A DNA stretch of 64,000 nt from Orobanche coerulescens (lineage: Eukaryota > Streptophyta > Magnoliopsida > Lamiales > Orobanchaceae): assembly GCA_033398695.1 (NCBI GenBank), contig CM065804.1, positions 123,995,501 through 124,059,500 on the forward strand, given 5' to 3'. The notes beneath the pieces are model-generated. The model was not told the DNA's origin. It did not search any database and was given only the letters and a program-made list of their open reading frames with translations. This document shows, piece by piece, positions 10,753 to 21,694 of the stretch (position 1 is the stretch's first letter; every line of letters starts with the position of its first letter). A program made the position numbers and the translations under genes.

Positions 10753-12376
10753 TCGACAGCTTTAGTCGAGTTCGTCATTATTCATCTCATTTCATTCCTT
10801 CGGTAGTTTTGGGCGAATTCGAGCGATTCGAGAGGATTCTTCGAGGTGTAATCGTCAATCAACATCTTCAAGCTCATCTTTCGGATTAATTATCATTTCA
10901 TCATCTTCATCGCATCGAATCAAAGGTATTAATCTCTTGGATCTAGAATTTCGGATTTTGGGTTTTCCTTCCGATTTCTTCGTGTAAGCTTGGATTATCA
11001 TTGGAATATGTTAGTTATGGATTATCTAACTGGATAAATATATTCCTACGGATTTAATGGTTATTTTCTAATTATTCCAAGAACCCTTGGGGTTGACTTC
11101 GTTATTTTGGGGATTTCCGAGTGTCGTTATTATAAACAAGGATTGTGGATTTCTATGAGATTATTGATGTCATTGATAATGTTTTGCTGGTTTGAATCAA
11201 TCATGTTGGAGTTGGTTCGATTATTTGGGTTTGGTTTTAACCAACGGGTATCTCAACGTTTTCGTTCGAGTACATCTACGAGTTCGGATATTGTTGTATC
11301 GACGTTTGGGTCGGTTATGATCGTATTTGAGTCGTGTATTGATCGGTTGTTGGTAACTATTGATGTTCAAGGTTGTTCGAGCGACCTACTTTTCATTTAG
11401 GACGTTGTTCGTGGAAGGACATTCTTCATCGGTATTGTGTAAGTTAATTCTTACTCGGTTAAAAGGATATTCATTCCTTTTGTTGTTGTTCATTCATAAT
11501 CGTAACTCATTCATCATTGTATTAACCGTATCAAAACTCGTCATTGTTAATTAATCACTTCAGTCATAAGGAACGACGGTTCCGATCATTTCATTGAGCT
11601 ATCATTCATTTCACCATCATTTAATCTTGGTGAGTCATTATTCATTTTCGTTGTCACTTTTGACATATTGTGACATTCCGGGTCATACTGGCGTGCAGGT
11701 TGGAATGTGTAGGATTTTCATGTCGGGCACAATTATGTCGTGTGATGGTTGTTGGCCTCACATCGATCGTGCACACGATTCGATTGCTTCGTGAGATCGA
11801 CAGGCACAAGACCACGTGTGATGGTGGCTTGTGCACGGACACATTTCCATCCCGGACATAGTGTGGCGCCATTCCTTTGAGTCAGATCGATAGTCGATTC
11901 ATATAGCATGTTTGATTGCGTATGTTTCACGGGATAATTCATAATTTCGTATATATCATGATTGTGTATTTTCAACCCTTGAGGATTGTTGTTCTCAGAA
12001 TCGATTTCCGCTGGGGATGCTGCTTTTCGTCATGGCAAGGCTAAGGCACGGGAGAGCACGGTGACGGCGAGGAGTCCCAGTGATACTAGTAGGGGGCCCC
12101 ACTTTTCGGCCATTTTGTTTCTTTTATTTATTCCGCCGCAGACATTCCGCTTGAATATTCATTTCACTTCATTGTTGTATATTTTATCTCCATATAAAAT
12201 ATACTTGTATTCAGATCATCCTGGTGTGTTGTATAAAACTCCTCATCGGAGTAATTGATGTTGTAATGTGGTTCGTACTACATTTACCTCGTAATTCATT
12301 CATTTTCATTCGCCCGGTGGGTCCTAAATGGGGTCCACGGACCGTAATATCCGCCTAGTTTGGGGTGTTACAGAGT

Positions 12377-12388
12377 TGGTATCGGAGC
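12377..12388 (+). promoter_or_regulatory. PBS of nested element A
   Basis: TGGTATCGGAGC lies four bases after the LTR end and is identical to the PBS after LTR A1. A leader of about 450 bp follows up to the gag region; it is AT-rich and without other features. Confidence 0.88.
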
Positions 12389-12841
12389 GTGGTTTTGAAT
12401 ACTACCCTCCAAGTCATGTCTCATTTGAAATCATCGTCATCGGACTAGTATCATGGACTTTCGCGCCACGTGTGACTCGTGCAAATGCCGAGCCAATCGT
12501 ATCAAGAATCGTAAGATTTCTAATGCCATGGTATAATTTCGCATTAATCATTCATTCATAATTCATCGCTTAACAATCCTCAATCATCATTGTCATTTTG
12601 ACCGGACGGTCGTGTTAACTCATTAATCACCAATTCATTTCATTGTTCAGCTTGTTGATCGTGAAGATCGAATCATTAATCTTGTTAACTCATTCAAGAT
12701 AATCATTTCAATAATTCCATCGATAATCATGTCACGTCAATTAATCATTCATGTAATCGCCGTATTTGAGCGCGTATGCTCATTTTCATCATTTCATAAT
12801 ATAACCATAATGTAATACTCACGCGAGATATATAATCATCA

Positions 12842-14137
12842 TATGACTTTCCACTTCGCATGGAAAGGGCCGCAGAGGACGTGGAGGACGAGGCCGTGGA
12901 GCGGGCCGAATCCCGAGAACTCGTGCGAATACACGTGCAAATGCCAGAATAATGCTAACTCATCGAGCGGTGATGCCGCCACTCACTCACCTGGACGTGA
13001 TCATTCACTATCGGAGTCGCACCCGGACACGGCTCGGCCAGAGGGTGTCCGGGTTGACCCACTCGCATTTATGCAGTGGCATGATGGCCCAAATGACCCA
13101 GATAGCTGGGCTTGATGGAGACGATGCATAACTCCGTCAATCAAAATCAGCAGCTCCTCCGCCGCCACCTCGCAGGCAAGAGAGGGGTGTAAGCAATATC
13201 ATTAGCGATATCTCTCGCCACGACCACCTACCTTTGAGGGCTCATCCGAGCCATGGATATTGTTCATTGGCTTGAGCATTTTGAGAAGTTATTTGCTATG
13301 GTGGATTGCCCTGAAGGGCATAAAGTTTCAGTTGCGGCTTACTATCTCGGTAAGAGCGCTCATTCATGGTGGTTATCGTTGAAGCCCATAGATGGATCAT
13401 GTACTTGGGATCAGTTCAAGACTCTCATGATGGAGAGGTATTATCCGGCCCCACTCAGAGAGGCCAAGCTGTCACAATTACTCACTCCCGACCCTTCATC
13501 AGGCGCGGATGTTCTCGCCAGTGCCGAGAAATTTCAGGAACTTCTTCCGTTCGCCTCATCTATCGTTCGCTCCGAAGCGGACAAGATCAAGTATTTCAGC
13601 AAGAAGAGGTCAAACCCCGTATGAGACTTCAGCTTGCTTAATCATAATTGTACCACTGGCCGAGTTCATTGAGAAAGCTCTCACTTACGAGCCATCGTTA
13701 AGGAGATTTCTAAGCAAAGAACCTTCATCTGTGGCAAGAAGTCTAAGAATCAGAATCGGTCCGACGGAAGTCATGCCACCTTCAAGAAACTGCGGCGGGC
13801 TCTACTTTTTCCGAGTGACTCCCTCGGCGCCTAAACCCGCGGAATCTCGCCTCGAGCGCGCCAGCCGTCACTGCTTCAATCAGAAGAACAGGACATTTCA
13901 AAGACAAAATGTCCGGGCGTACTCTCACGTGCCATAATCGTGGGATTGCCGGGAATAGGGCCCGTTTTGCCGTAGGGACTCTAAACCCACTCCGCGTCAT
14001 CTCAAGCTCCTGTGTCATTCAAATGATGCGTAATCAAAGCACTACCGGGCTGCTCAAGACGACAGAGCTAAAGGCGGAGCCAAGAGCTATCAGACGGGAG
14101 CGTCCGGTTCGAGGGTCGGCAAGCCCCGAATTTATGA
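12842..14137 (+). pseudogene. Gag of nested element A (frameshifted)
   Basis: The best-preserved piece is 13,253-13,624. It reads DIVHWLEHFEKLF then SAHSWWLSLKP, the retrotransposon gag/capsid core that builds the particle. The N-terminal part (12,843-13,115) and the region after 13,620 are in other frames. Zinc knuckles near 13,870-13,990 are badly damaged: a CHCFNQKNR-like remnant and LTCHNRGIAGNRARF. At least four frame changes separate the pieces, so no complete gag can be made from this copy as read. Confidence 0.85.
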
Positions 14138-14138
14138 G

Positions 14139-14560
14139 ATGAAGAAAACCGATGATCCCGAGGCCCGAATGATCTCAGGTACACTCGATATTCTATCTCA
14201 ACCTGTGTGTACCCTTTTTGATACTGGTGCATCTCATTCATTCATTTCCGAGTCATGTTTGAGTAGACTACGTCTGGGTAGTGCTACTAGTTGTGAGCCT
14301 TATGTCATCGGGCTCACCGATGGTAGACGAATTATCTAAGTCGTGAGATTCGTAATTGTCCGATTCTGCCTTCATGGTCGTGTATGGCCGGACCTAATCG
14401 TAGTAGATTTGCCGAGGGACGACATCATCTTGGGTATTGATTGGATGGATCGCCATGATGCCATCATTAGTGTCCGAAAGCGCTTGGTCACTATCATTTC
14501 GCATTTATGGAGTCGAATGTGTGTTTCGTGGAGGTAATCCCTACTGCTCGTAAAGTCATT
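14139..14560 (+). pseudogene. Aspartic protease of nested element A
   Basis: The frame 14,139-14,339 carries the active-site block LFDTGASHSFIS, so the catalytic Asp-Thr-Gly is intact. After one frame break, 14,343-14,537 continues with DLIVVDLPRDDIILGIDWMDRHDA, the second half of the retropepsin fold. The enzyme would cut the gag-pol polyprotein. The break between the two halves is probably inactivating. Confidence 0.85.
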
Positions 14561-14659
14561 AATTTGATGAAAGCAAGAATATTACTCAATCAGGATGTGT
14601 CGTTATTGGTGCTATATGGCCAAAACCGAGAAATCATCAAGAATGTTAACGGATATTCC

Positions 14660-15400
14660 AAAGGGTGAGGGAATATGCCGATGTTTTTCCGCACGAGTTA
14701 CCTCGGTTTGCCTCCACAGAGGGATGTGGAATTCACGATTGAGTTGGAGCCCGTACGCCCCCTATATCGAAGGCACCGCATCGATGGCCCCGATCAAATG
14801 CAGAATTAAAGAACCAACTTGAGGAGTTGTTCAAGAAAGGTTATATCCGACCGAGTGCCCCCGTGGGGAGCACCGGTGTTGTTTGTCAAGAAGAAGGATG
14901 GTTCATTCCGCTTATGTATTGATTATCGGGAGTTGAACAGGTGACGATCAAGAATAAGTATCCCTTACCCCGTATTGATGATCTCTTAGATCAACTTCGG
15001 AGCTTCAGATTTTCCAAGATCGACTTAAGATCCGGATATCACGCCATGGATTCGAGAGTCGGATATCGCGAGGACGGCGTTTCAACACGCTATGGTCATT
15101 ATGAGTTTGTGGTTATGCCGCTCGGATTGACTAATGCACTGCGGTATTCATGGAGTTAATGAATCGGGTCTTCATCGACTTTTGGATCGGTTTGTTGTTG
15201 TCTTCATCGATGACATTTTGATTTATTCTCGTGACCGGAGGAACACGAGTCTCACCTTCATCAAGTGCTCGATGTGTTGAGGCGAGAACAACTTTTGGGA
15301 AGTTTTCCAAATGTGAGTTCTGATGTCCGGTGACTTTTCTCGGACATGTAATTTCATCGACAGAGTTCGTGTCGATCCTCGAAGACGGAGGCTATTCGGG
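14660..15400 (+). pseudogene. Reverse transcriptase of nested element A
   Basis: Fragments in several frames match gypsy [18 protein letters not shown] at 14,941, KIDLRSGYH near 15,020, [16 protein letters not shown] near 15,090 and a DDILIYSR box near 15,210. Compared with the upstream copy (500-940), bases are missing at CTGG, CAGG and CCTG sites, and each loss shifts the frame. Confidence 0.85.
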
Positions 15401-16218
15401 ATTGGCTACCTCCGAAGAACGTTAAGGAAATCCAAGTTTTCTCGGATTAGCGGGTTATTATCGGCGGTTTGTGGAAGGATGTACTAGAATCGCTCAACCC
15501 TTAACGAACCTTTTGCGGAAGGATAAGAAATACACGTGGTCCGACGCGTGTCAACGGAGTTTTGAGGAACACAAGAGCCGCTTAATGTCAAGACTGTTCT
15601 TTCCTTGCCGCAGGGACTAAGGATTTGTGGTCTATAGTGATGCGTCGGACAGGTCTCGGATGTGTACTCATGCGTAACGGGAAGGTTATTGCCTATGCTT
15701 CACGGCAATTGAGACCTTACGAGGTTAATTATCCGACCCATGACCTGGAGCTAGCAAACGTGGTGTTCGCTGAAAATTTGGCGTCATTACCTTTATGGCG
15801 TTACTCGCCGATATTCACCGATCATAAGAGCTTAAAGTATATATTTACTCGTATGAGTTAAATATGCGCGAGACGGTGGTTGGAATTAATCAAAGATTAT
15901 GATATCGAGATCCTCTACCACCCGGCAAGGCGAACGTTGTCGCCGACGCCTTGAGTCGTAAGTCCGCTCGTGAGCAGATACTTGCCCGCTTAACTGCTCG
16001 TAAGGAGCTTCAAGGAATTCCTTAGACCCGAGATCGAGGTCCGGCTTCAGCGAGTTCGGGGGCCTTTGTATGTTAGAGATTTCATCGTCACTCGAGGAGG
16101 AAATCCGAGAGAATCGTGGTTCGACCCATCATTGCCGCGCATCCGAGAGGATGTGGCTGTGGGAAAGCCCTGGATTTGTGGTTCACGAGGATGGACTTTT
16201 GAGGTTTAAGAATCGGTT
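15401..16218 (+). pseudogene. RNase H and integrase N-terminal region of nested element A
   Basis: 15,420-15,600 matches the RT thumb/connection region (the [13 protein letters not shown] block). 15,625-15,861 keeps [26 protein letters not shown] and then a [10 protein letters not shown] block. The YHP...DALSRK motif lies near 15,915-15,960. About 250 bp of degraded linker then leads to the integrase frame at 16,219. Confidence 0.8.
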
Positions 16219-17508
16219 GTGCGTATCGCGAATGACGAGTTGAAAAACTCTATTTTGAGAGAAGCTCATGCTACCCTTATTCTGTTCATCCGGTCCAAGA
16301 AGATGTACAAGGACTTGAAACAAAATTACCGGTGGAGTAATATGAAGCGAGAAGTTGCAGAATTTGTTTCGAGATGCTTAACTCACAACAAGTTAAGATT
16401 GAACATCGGCGATCGCGGGTATGTCAAACCCCTTCCTATTCCCGAGTGGAAGTGGGAAGACATTTCTATGGATTTCATCACGAGTTTGCCGACGAGTCGT
16501 CGTGGCATGAATACGATCTGGGTAATCGTGGACCGCTTAACTAAATCAGCTCATTTCCTTGAGATCAAGGAGACGTGGGGTCCCGAGAGACTTGCTCAAC
16601 TGTTCATCAAAGAGATAGTCAGACTTCACGGTACTCCTAAAAGTATCATTTCCGATCGTGACGGACGGTTTGTGTCCCATTTTGGAAATCACCATCGTGC
16701 TATGGGAACCCAGCTTAATCTCAGTACCGCTTTTCACCCTCAGTCCGACGGACAATCAGAGAGGACCATTCAGACATTAGAGGACATGTTGAGGGCATGC
16801 GTCCTCGATTGGAAAGACGATTGGGAAGCCCAACTACCATTAATCGAGTTCACGTATAATAACAGTTGGCATGCTTCGATCAAGATGGCACCTTACGAGG
16901 CCTTGTATGGTCGTCGTTGTCGATCTCCGTTGTGTTGGGACGACCTATCAGAATCATTGGGCACCGAGCCCGATATGCTTATAGCCGCCCGTGAGAAAGT
17001 AGCTTTGATCAGGAGTCGTTTGCTGACAGCTCAGAGTCGACAGAAATCATATGCGGATAACCGTCGTCGACCATTAGAGTTCGAGGCAGGTGACCACGTG
17101 TTGGTCAAGGTATCCCCGAGTCGTGGTATCTTCCGTTTTGGGAAGAGGGGGAAGTTGAGTCCGAGATTCATTGGACCGTTCGAGATTTTGGATCGAGTGG
17201 GCGAGTTAGCTTATCGATTGGCTTTACCTCCGGCGATGAGCCGAATTCATAATGTGTTTCACGTCTCTCAGTTGCGGAAGTATGTTGCCGACCCGAGTCA
17301 CATACTTCAGTTCGACGAAATCGAGATCGCCGACGATCATTCATATGAGCAACGTCCTATACGAGTTTTAGAGCGGCGAATCAAACAGTTGAGGAATAAG
17401 ACGATTCCTTTGGTTAAAATTCAGTGGCCTAGACACGGAGTCGAAGAGGCTACTTGGGAAACCGAAGACAGTATGCGGGAGAGTTATCCCGAGTTGTTTG
17501 ACACTTAG
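16219..17508 (+). CDS. Integrase catalytic core plus chromodomain (429 aa open frame)
   Basis: Longest uninterrupted frame of the element. The HHCC zinc domain (residues about 15-60) is damaged: CLTHNK stands where CLTCQQ is expected. The rve core runs from about residue 75 to 230 with Asp at about 85 (MDFITSLP), Asp at about 146 (SDRDGRF) and Glu at about 181 (SDGQSE). The D-E spacing is 34, one short of the usual 35, because a codon is missing in FVSHFGNHH compared with FVSHFWKSVH in the upstream copy. A chromodomain occupies about residues 375-429 (RVLERRIKQL...WETEDSM), which in chromoviruses directs integration to heterochromatin. The open frame is probably a surviving part of gag-pol and not a separate gene, and the start Met is only the first available. 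Confidence 0.85.
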   Translation: MRIANDELKNSILREAHATLILFIRSKKMYKDLKQNYRWSNMKREVAEFVSRCLTHNKLRLNIGDRGYVKPLPIPEWKWEDISMDFITSLPTSRRGMNTIWVIVDRLTKSAHFLEIKETWGPERLAQLFIKEIVRLHGTPKSIISDRDGRFVSHFGNHHRAMGTQLNLSTAFHPQSDGQSERTIQTLEDMLRACVLDWKDDWEAQLPLIEFTYNNSWHASIKMAPYEALYGRRCRSPLCWDDLSESLGTEPDMLIAAREKVALIRSRLLTAQSRQKSYADNRRRPLEFEAGDHVLVKVSPSRGIFRFGKRGKLSPRFIGPFEILDRVGELAYRLALPPAMSRIHNVFHVSQLRKYVADPSHILQFDEIEIADDHSYEQRPIRVLERRIKQLRNKTIPLVKIQWPRHGVEEATWETEDSMRESYPELFDT

Positions 17509-17542
17509 TTTCGGGGACGAAACTCTTTTAAGGTGGGGTGTA
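17507..17542 (+). promoter_or_regulatory. PPT with stem-loop, nested element A
   Basis: AGTTTCG-GGGA-CGAAACT at 17,507-17,524, then AAGGTGGGGTGTA directly before the 3' LTR. Confidence 0.85.
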
Positions 17543-17772
17543 TGTAATACCCAGTTGTAATTCAGTAATTATCACTCAGTGATTATCATTCAGTAATTGG
17601 TACTCAGTAATTTCATTCATTATTGATCATTTGTCACTCATATTCAGTCATGGTATTCATCATTCAGAGTAATTGTATCGTGTATCAATCGTCATTCATC
17701 ACTAATCTGATTGGAGTTTCGTGCAGTGTTTATCATCATTGTCATTTTCGCTATGCAGCCGTGCATGAGGAG

Positions 17773-18326
17773 TAGCGCACGCTACATACTCTGTTAGCGT
17801 ACGCTAATGGGGTATAGGTAGCGCACGCTACCACTCGGCCTTTAGCGCACGCTAAGGTTACTGGCCGCACCCGTAAGGTACCGGATCGCAGTGAGCAGGC
17901 AGCGCACGCCACGAATGGTAAGTAACGCGCGCTAGTGGGTCAAGTAGCGCACGCTAATATGAGGTGTAGCGCGCGCTAAGGGCGGATCGGGTTGAGTCCG
18001 GTGGCTACCGGATCGCATCGATTAATTCATAGCGCACGCTATGTGTTGTTGTTAGCGACGCAATCGATATATTAGCGCACGCTAAACATTGGTTGTAGCG
18101 CACGCTATCGTGGTCGATCGAGGTCGAGATAGTTTTCTCGACTCCGGTCCGGGCATCAATATTTCGTTAGCGCATGCTAATAATGGGTCTTAGCGCACGC
18201 TAGTAGTATGGCCGTAGCGCACGCTACAAGAAGGTACGTAGCGCGCGCTACCATATTCGGACAGTGGGTACTGGACTACCCAAATTACTCGTTAGCGCAC
18301 GCTACGCATGCGGCTAGCGCACGCTA
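17773..18326 (+). repeat. U3 palindrome array, TAGCGCACGCTA type (A3), clearest copy
   Basis: Eighteen members start at 17,773, 17,795, 17,819, 17,843; 17,900, 17,923, 17,945, 17,967; 18,030, 18,053, 18,073, 18,096; 18,168, 18,191, 18,215, 18,239; 18,293 and 18,315. Inside groups the step is 20-24 bp; between groups it is 54-72 bp. Gaps carry GAGTCCGGT, GACTCCGGTCC and TACTGGACT. The next step after 18,315 is the TATA box at 18,339. Confidence 0.93.
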
Positions 18327-18338
18327 ACTCGGATCGAC

Positions 18339-18344
18339 TATAAA
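18339..18344 (+). promoter_or_regulatory. TATA box of LTR A3
   Basis: TATAAA begins 12 nt after the end of the last palindrome and 24 nt after its start. Confidence 0.8.
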
Positions 18345-19956
18345 TTGACAGCTTTAGTCGATTTCGTCATTATTCATCTCATTTCATTCCTTCGTAGTTT
18401 TGGGCGAATTCGAGCGATTCGAGAGGATTCTTCGAGGTGTAATCGCAATCAACATCTTCAAGCTCATCTTTCGGATTAATTATCATTTCATCATCTTCAT
18501 CGCATCGAATCAAAGGTATTAATCTCTTGGATCTAGAATTTCGATTTTTGGGTTTTCCTTCCGATTTCTTCGTAAGCTTGGATTATCATTGGAATATGTT
18601 AGTTATAGATTATCTAACTTGGATAAATATATTCCTACGGATTTAATGGTTATTTTCTAATTATTCCAAGAACCCTTGGGGTTGACTTCGCTATTTTGGG
18701 GATTTCCGATTGTCGTTATTATAAACATGGATTGTGGATTTCTATGAGATTATTGATGTCATTGATAATGTTTTGCTGGTTTGAATCAATCATGTTGGAG
18801 TTGGTTCGATTATTTGGGTTTGGTTTTAACCAACGGGTATCTCAACGTTTTCGTTAGAGTACATCTACGAGTTCGGATATTGTTGTATCGACGTTTGGGT
18901 TGGTTATGATCGTATTTGAGTCGTGTATTGATCGGTTGTTGGTAACTATTGATGTTCAAGGTTGTTCGAGCGACCGACTTTTCATTTAGGACGTTGTTCG
19001 TGGAAGGACATTCTTCATCGGTATTGTGTAAGTTAATTCTTACTCGGTTAAAAGGATATTCATTCCTTTTGTTGTTGTTCATTCATAATCGTAACTCATT
19101 CATCATTGTATTAACCGTATCAAAACTCGTCATTTTTAATTAATCACTTCAGTCATAAGGAACGACGGTTCCGATCATTTCATTGAGCTATCATTCATTT
19201 CACCATCATTTAATCTTGGTGAGTCATTATTCATTTTCGTTGTCACTTTTGACATATTGTGACATTCCGGGTCATATCGGGCGCGGTTGGAATGTGTAGG
19301 ATTTTCATGTCGGGCACAATTATGTCGTGTGATGGTTGTTGGCCTCACATCGATCGTGCACACGAGTCGATTGCTTCGTGAGATCGACAGGCACAAGACC
19401 ACGTGTGATGGTGGCTTGTGCACGGACACATTTCCATCCCTACGTAGTGTGGCGCCATTCATTTGAGCCGTACTGATAATAGATTCATTTAGCATGTTTG
19501 ATTGCGTATGTTTCGTCTGGTTATTTCATAAATTCTTTTATATCATGATTGTGTATTTTCAACCCTTGAGGATTGTTGTTCTGTAACCGATTCCCGCTGG
19601 GGATGCTGCTGTGTCATGGCAAGGCTAAGGCACGGGAGAGCACGGTGACGGCGAGGAGTCCTGTGATACTAGTAGGGGGCCCTACTTTTTCATCATTTTG
19701 TTTCTTTTATTTATTCCGCCGCAGACATTCCGTTTGAATATTCATTTCACTCATAGTTGTATATATTATCTCCATATAAAATATAATTGTATTCAGTATC
19801 ATCATGGGTGTGTGGTATAAAACTCCTCATCGGAGTAATTGATGTTGTAATGTGGTTCGTTACTACATTTACCTCGTAATTCATTCATTTTCATTCGCCC
19901 GGTGGGTCCTAATGGGGTCCACAGACCGTAATATCCGCCTAGTTTGGGGTGTTACA

Positions 19957-20868
19957 ACATCGTGCTCCAACAGGTGCACTGTATGACACATTTAGCACAG
20001 GTGGTTCAGCGAAACCAAACTGCGAATGAGGACGTTGGATCGACTCGGTGGCTTAGAGAAGTGGTTCGTATGCGTTCCCCTCGCTTTGCAGGAGCGGGTG
20101 ATACTTTGGGCTGGGACGGTTGGCTTATCCAATTGGAGAAGATTTTCAAGGCGATTGGTTGTCCCGAGGAGCGGAGGATTCCTATCGCTCAGTTCCTTCT
20201 CGTTGATGACGCCGCTAACTGGTGGGAGGCCGTTGAGCCTCAAGATCATGCTGTTACTTGGGAAGAGTTCAAGAAGTTGATGGAAGCGGAGTTTTGCCCG
20301 AGGCCGATTCGAGAGCCGAGATTTTTACCTAGCCGAGCCACAGGATGTACCCGTGTCACAGGCTATTGTCGATTATAGTCGACAGCTCGCCTTTGTGAAG
20401 AATCAGGTGAGGACCGAGGAGGACAAGATCCGTCATTTTGATATGCGGATGAGACCAGAGATTCGACAGTACATGTCGGGTTTCACTTGTGCTACTTTGA
20501 GAGAGTATCAGAATCGAGCCATGGCGTACGAGGTGGCATCATTATCTACTGGGCCTTCGCATGAGTCGAAGAGACAGAGAACGTCTGGAGATTTTTCGGA
20601 CGGTGCAAGAGACGGAAATTCTTCTCATCGAGTTTCGCGTAGTCGTACGGCGAAACCTTCAATTTCTTCGTTCGGTGGAACCAAGAGTTCCAAGTTGTCT
20701 TCTTTGACTCCTAGTCGATCGAAGGTGCTTTAACCGCAATGTTGTCGGTCATGTGCAAGCTAATTGTCCTTCGCAACGGATTACTTGTTATAATTGTGGA
20801 CTCGAGGGCCACAGAGTTCAAGATTGTGAATTATTCCATGAGGTTTCCCTTAATCGTGTTTCGCATCG
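19957..20868 (+). pseudogene. B gag, capsid and zinc-knuckle part
   Basis: Continues the gag opened at 9,868. Residues LGWDGWLIQLEKIF, CPEERRIPIAQFLL and ANWWEAV mark the retrotransposon gag core. A frameshift near 20,340 moves to the frame 20,353-20,733 (VDYSRQLAFVKNQVRTEEDKIR, homologous to YNQQLNYVREQVRTEADKIR in C). A further shift near 20,730 reaches the knuckles. The first has Arg for its second Cys (CFNRNVVGHVQANC); the second is intact (CYNCGLEGHRVQDC). After about 25 more codons the frame stops near 20,925. No protease, RT or integrase follows. The PPT starts about 80 bp later. Confidence 0.88.
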
Positions 20869-20948
20869 GTATCGGGATCGGTTCGTCGGGACCGTTGAGA
20901 TTTTGTCGGCCATGCTTTGTTGTTTGTGACTTCACTTTTTTTTAGTTT

Positions 20949-20985
20949 AAGTTTCGGGACGAAACTTTTTTTTAGAGGGGTAGAA
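20949..20985 (+). promoter_or_regulatory. PPT with stem-loop, element B
   Basis: AAGTTTCG-GGA-CGAAACTT at 20,949-20,967 is a perfect inverted repeat. The purine tract AGAGGGGTAGAA then abuts the LTR. Confidence 0.87.
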
Positions 20986-21524
20986 TGTAATACCCGTGAT
21001 TTTCTTTTTCGGTAATTTTTCGTTTTTGGCATTTTTCTCGTTTCCAGAACTCGCTTGCGACCGTTTTGACATTTTGACAATGTTTTGTTCTTCGTGTTTG
21101 GTCATCCGAGTTCGTTTCGGTATCATTTTGTCGAGTTCCGTGCTTTTTGGCGACTTTTCCGCACTTGAGTTCGATTCTTGTGAATCTCGTCCGAAACTAT
21201 TGTTTCGACTTTCTTGTAAGTTCATTTAATGTTATTATTCATGTTGCGAGCTTTGTCTTGGTATTTCGATCACGTATCGTGATTTTCGGGCGTTTTGGGC
21301 CATTTTCGTAATTTCCCAAAGTTTGGGGTAATTACTTTCCGTTGTCAAATTTTGAGCCTTCGGGTGGTCGGAATCGTGTGTTCTCTTAGTGCTCGGATTC
21401 GTCTTTGCGAGTGCTTCGTAACCGTATCTTCGATTCGTACTCAGGTTCGGGTTTCGGTCGTTCGGCCGTCGGAGTTGGTCCCGCCGAGTCATGGCCGGGC
21501 ATGCCGGGGCTGTGCCACCGCCGA

Positions 21525-21676
21525 GTTACGGCCGGTAGTGCTCGGCCGTTACTTACGTAAGGCCGGTTACGTACGTAAGCCTTGGCCGGTTACGTACGTA
21601 ACGCTGCCGGCATTTCTAGGCAGTGAGTCGGCCATGGCCGGTTACGTACGCAAGCCATGGCCGGTTACGTATGTAA
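21525..21676 (+). repeat. U3 palindrome array, TTACGTACGTAA type (B)
   Basis: Perfect or near-perfect copies start at 21,549, 21,567, 21,590, 21,642 and 21,665, with a degenerate one at 21,525. The step inside groups is 18-24 bp and the gap is 52 bp. Each is usually preceded by GGCCGG. ACGT occurs twice in every copy, a core that plant bZIP and bHLH factors are known to bind. Confidence 0.88.
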
Positions 21677-21694
21677 GGCGGCCGGCAGGCAGCC

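Larger units (their letters stand above)
9951..12372 (+). mobile_element. 5' LTR (A2) of nested element A
   Basis: Opens TGTAATACCC and ends GGGTGTTACA. In order it carries AT-rich U3, an 18-member palindrome array, TATA, and a long R-U5 with CATTCA-rich low-complexity tracts. A direct PBS follows the end. Confidence 0.92.
9951..19956 (+). mobile_element. Complete nested family-A gypsy element (chromovirus)
   Basis: Two LTRs (2,422 and 2,414 bp) flank a 5.2-kb internal region with PBS, gag, protease, RT, RNase H, integrase-chromodomain and PPT in the usual order. It is inserted in the gag of element B. The flanking 5-mers are GCTAC on the left and ACATC on the right, so no exact target duplication can be read. 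The near-identity of the LTRs points to a recent insertion, although gag and RT are full of small indels. Confidence 0.92.
17543..19956 (+). mobile_element. 3' LTR (A3) of nested element A
   Basis: Nearly identical to A2. Differences are mostly 1-4 base changes at CAG, CTG and CCGG sites inside the palindrome array. Ends GGGGTGTTACA, after which gag of element B resumes. Confidence 0.92.

Noticed and set aside
17773..18326. CRISPR array
   Set aside because: Regularly spaced short palindromes resemble one, but repeats are only 12 bp, spacers about 11 bp and similar between copies, no cas genes are present, and the arrays lie in the U3 of eukaryotic LTRs.
9941..19966. Exact 5-bp target duplication for nested element A
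   Set aside because: Flanks read GCTAC and ACATC. The gag continuity proves the insertion, but an exact duplication cannot be read, possibly because of local indels.
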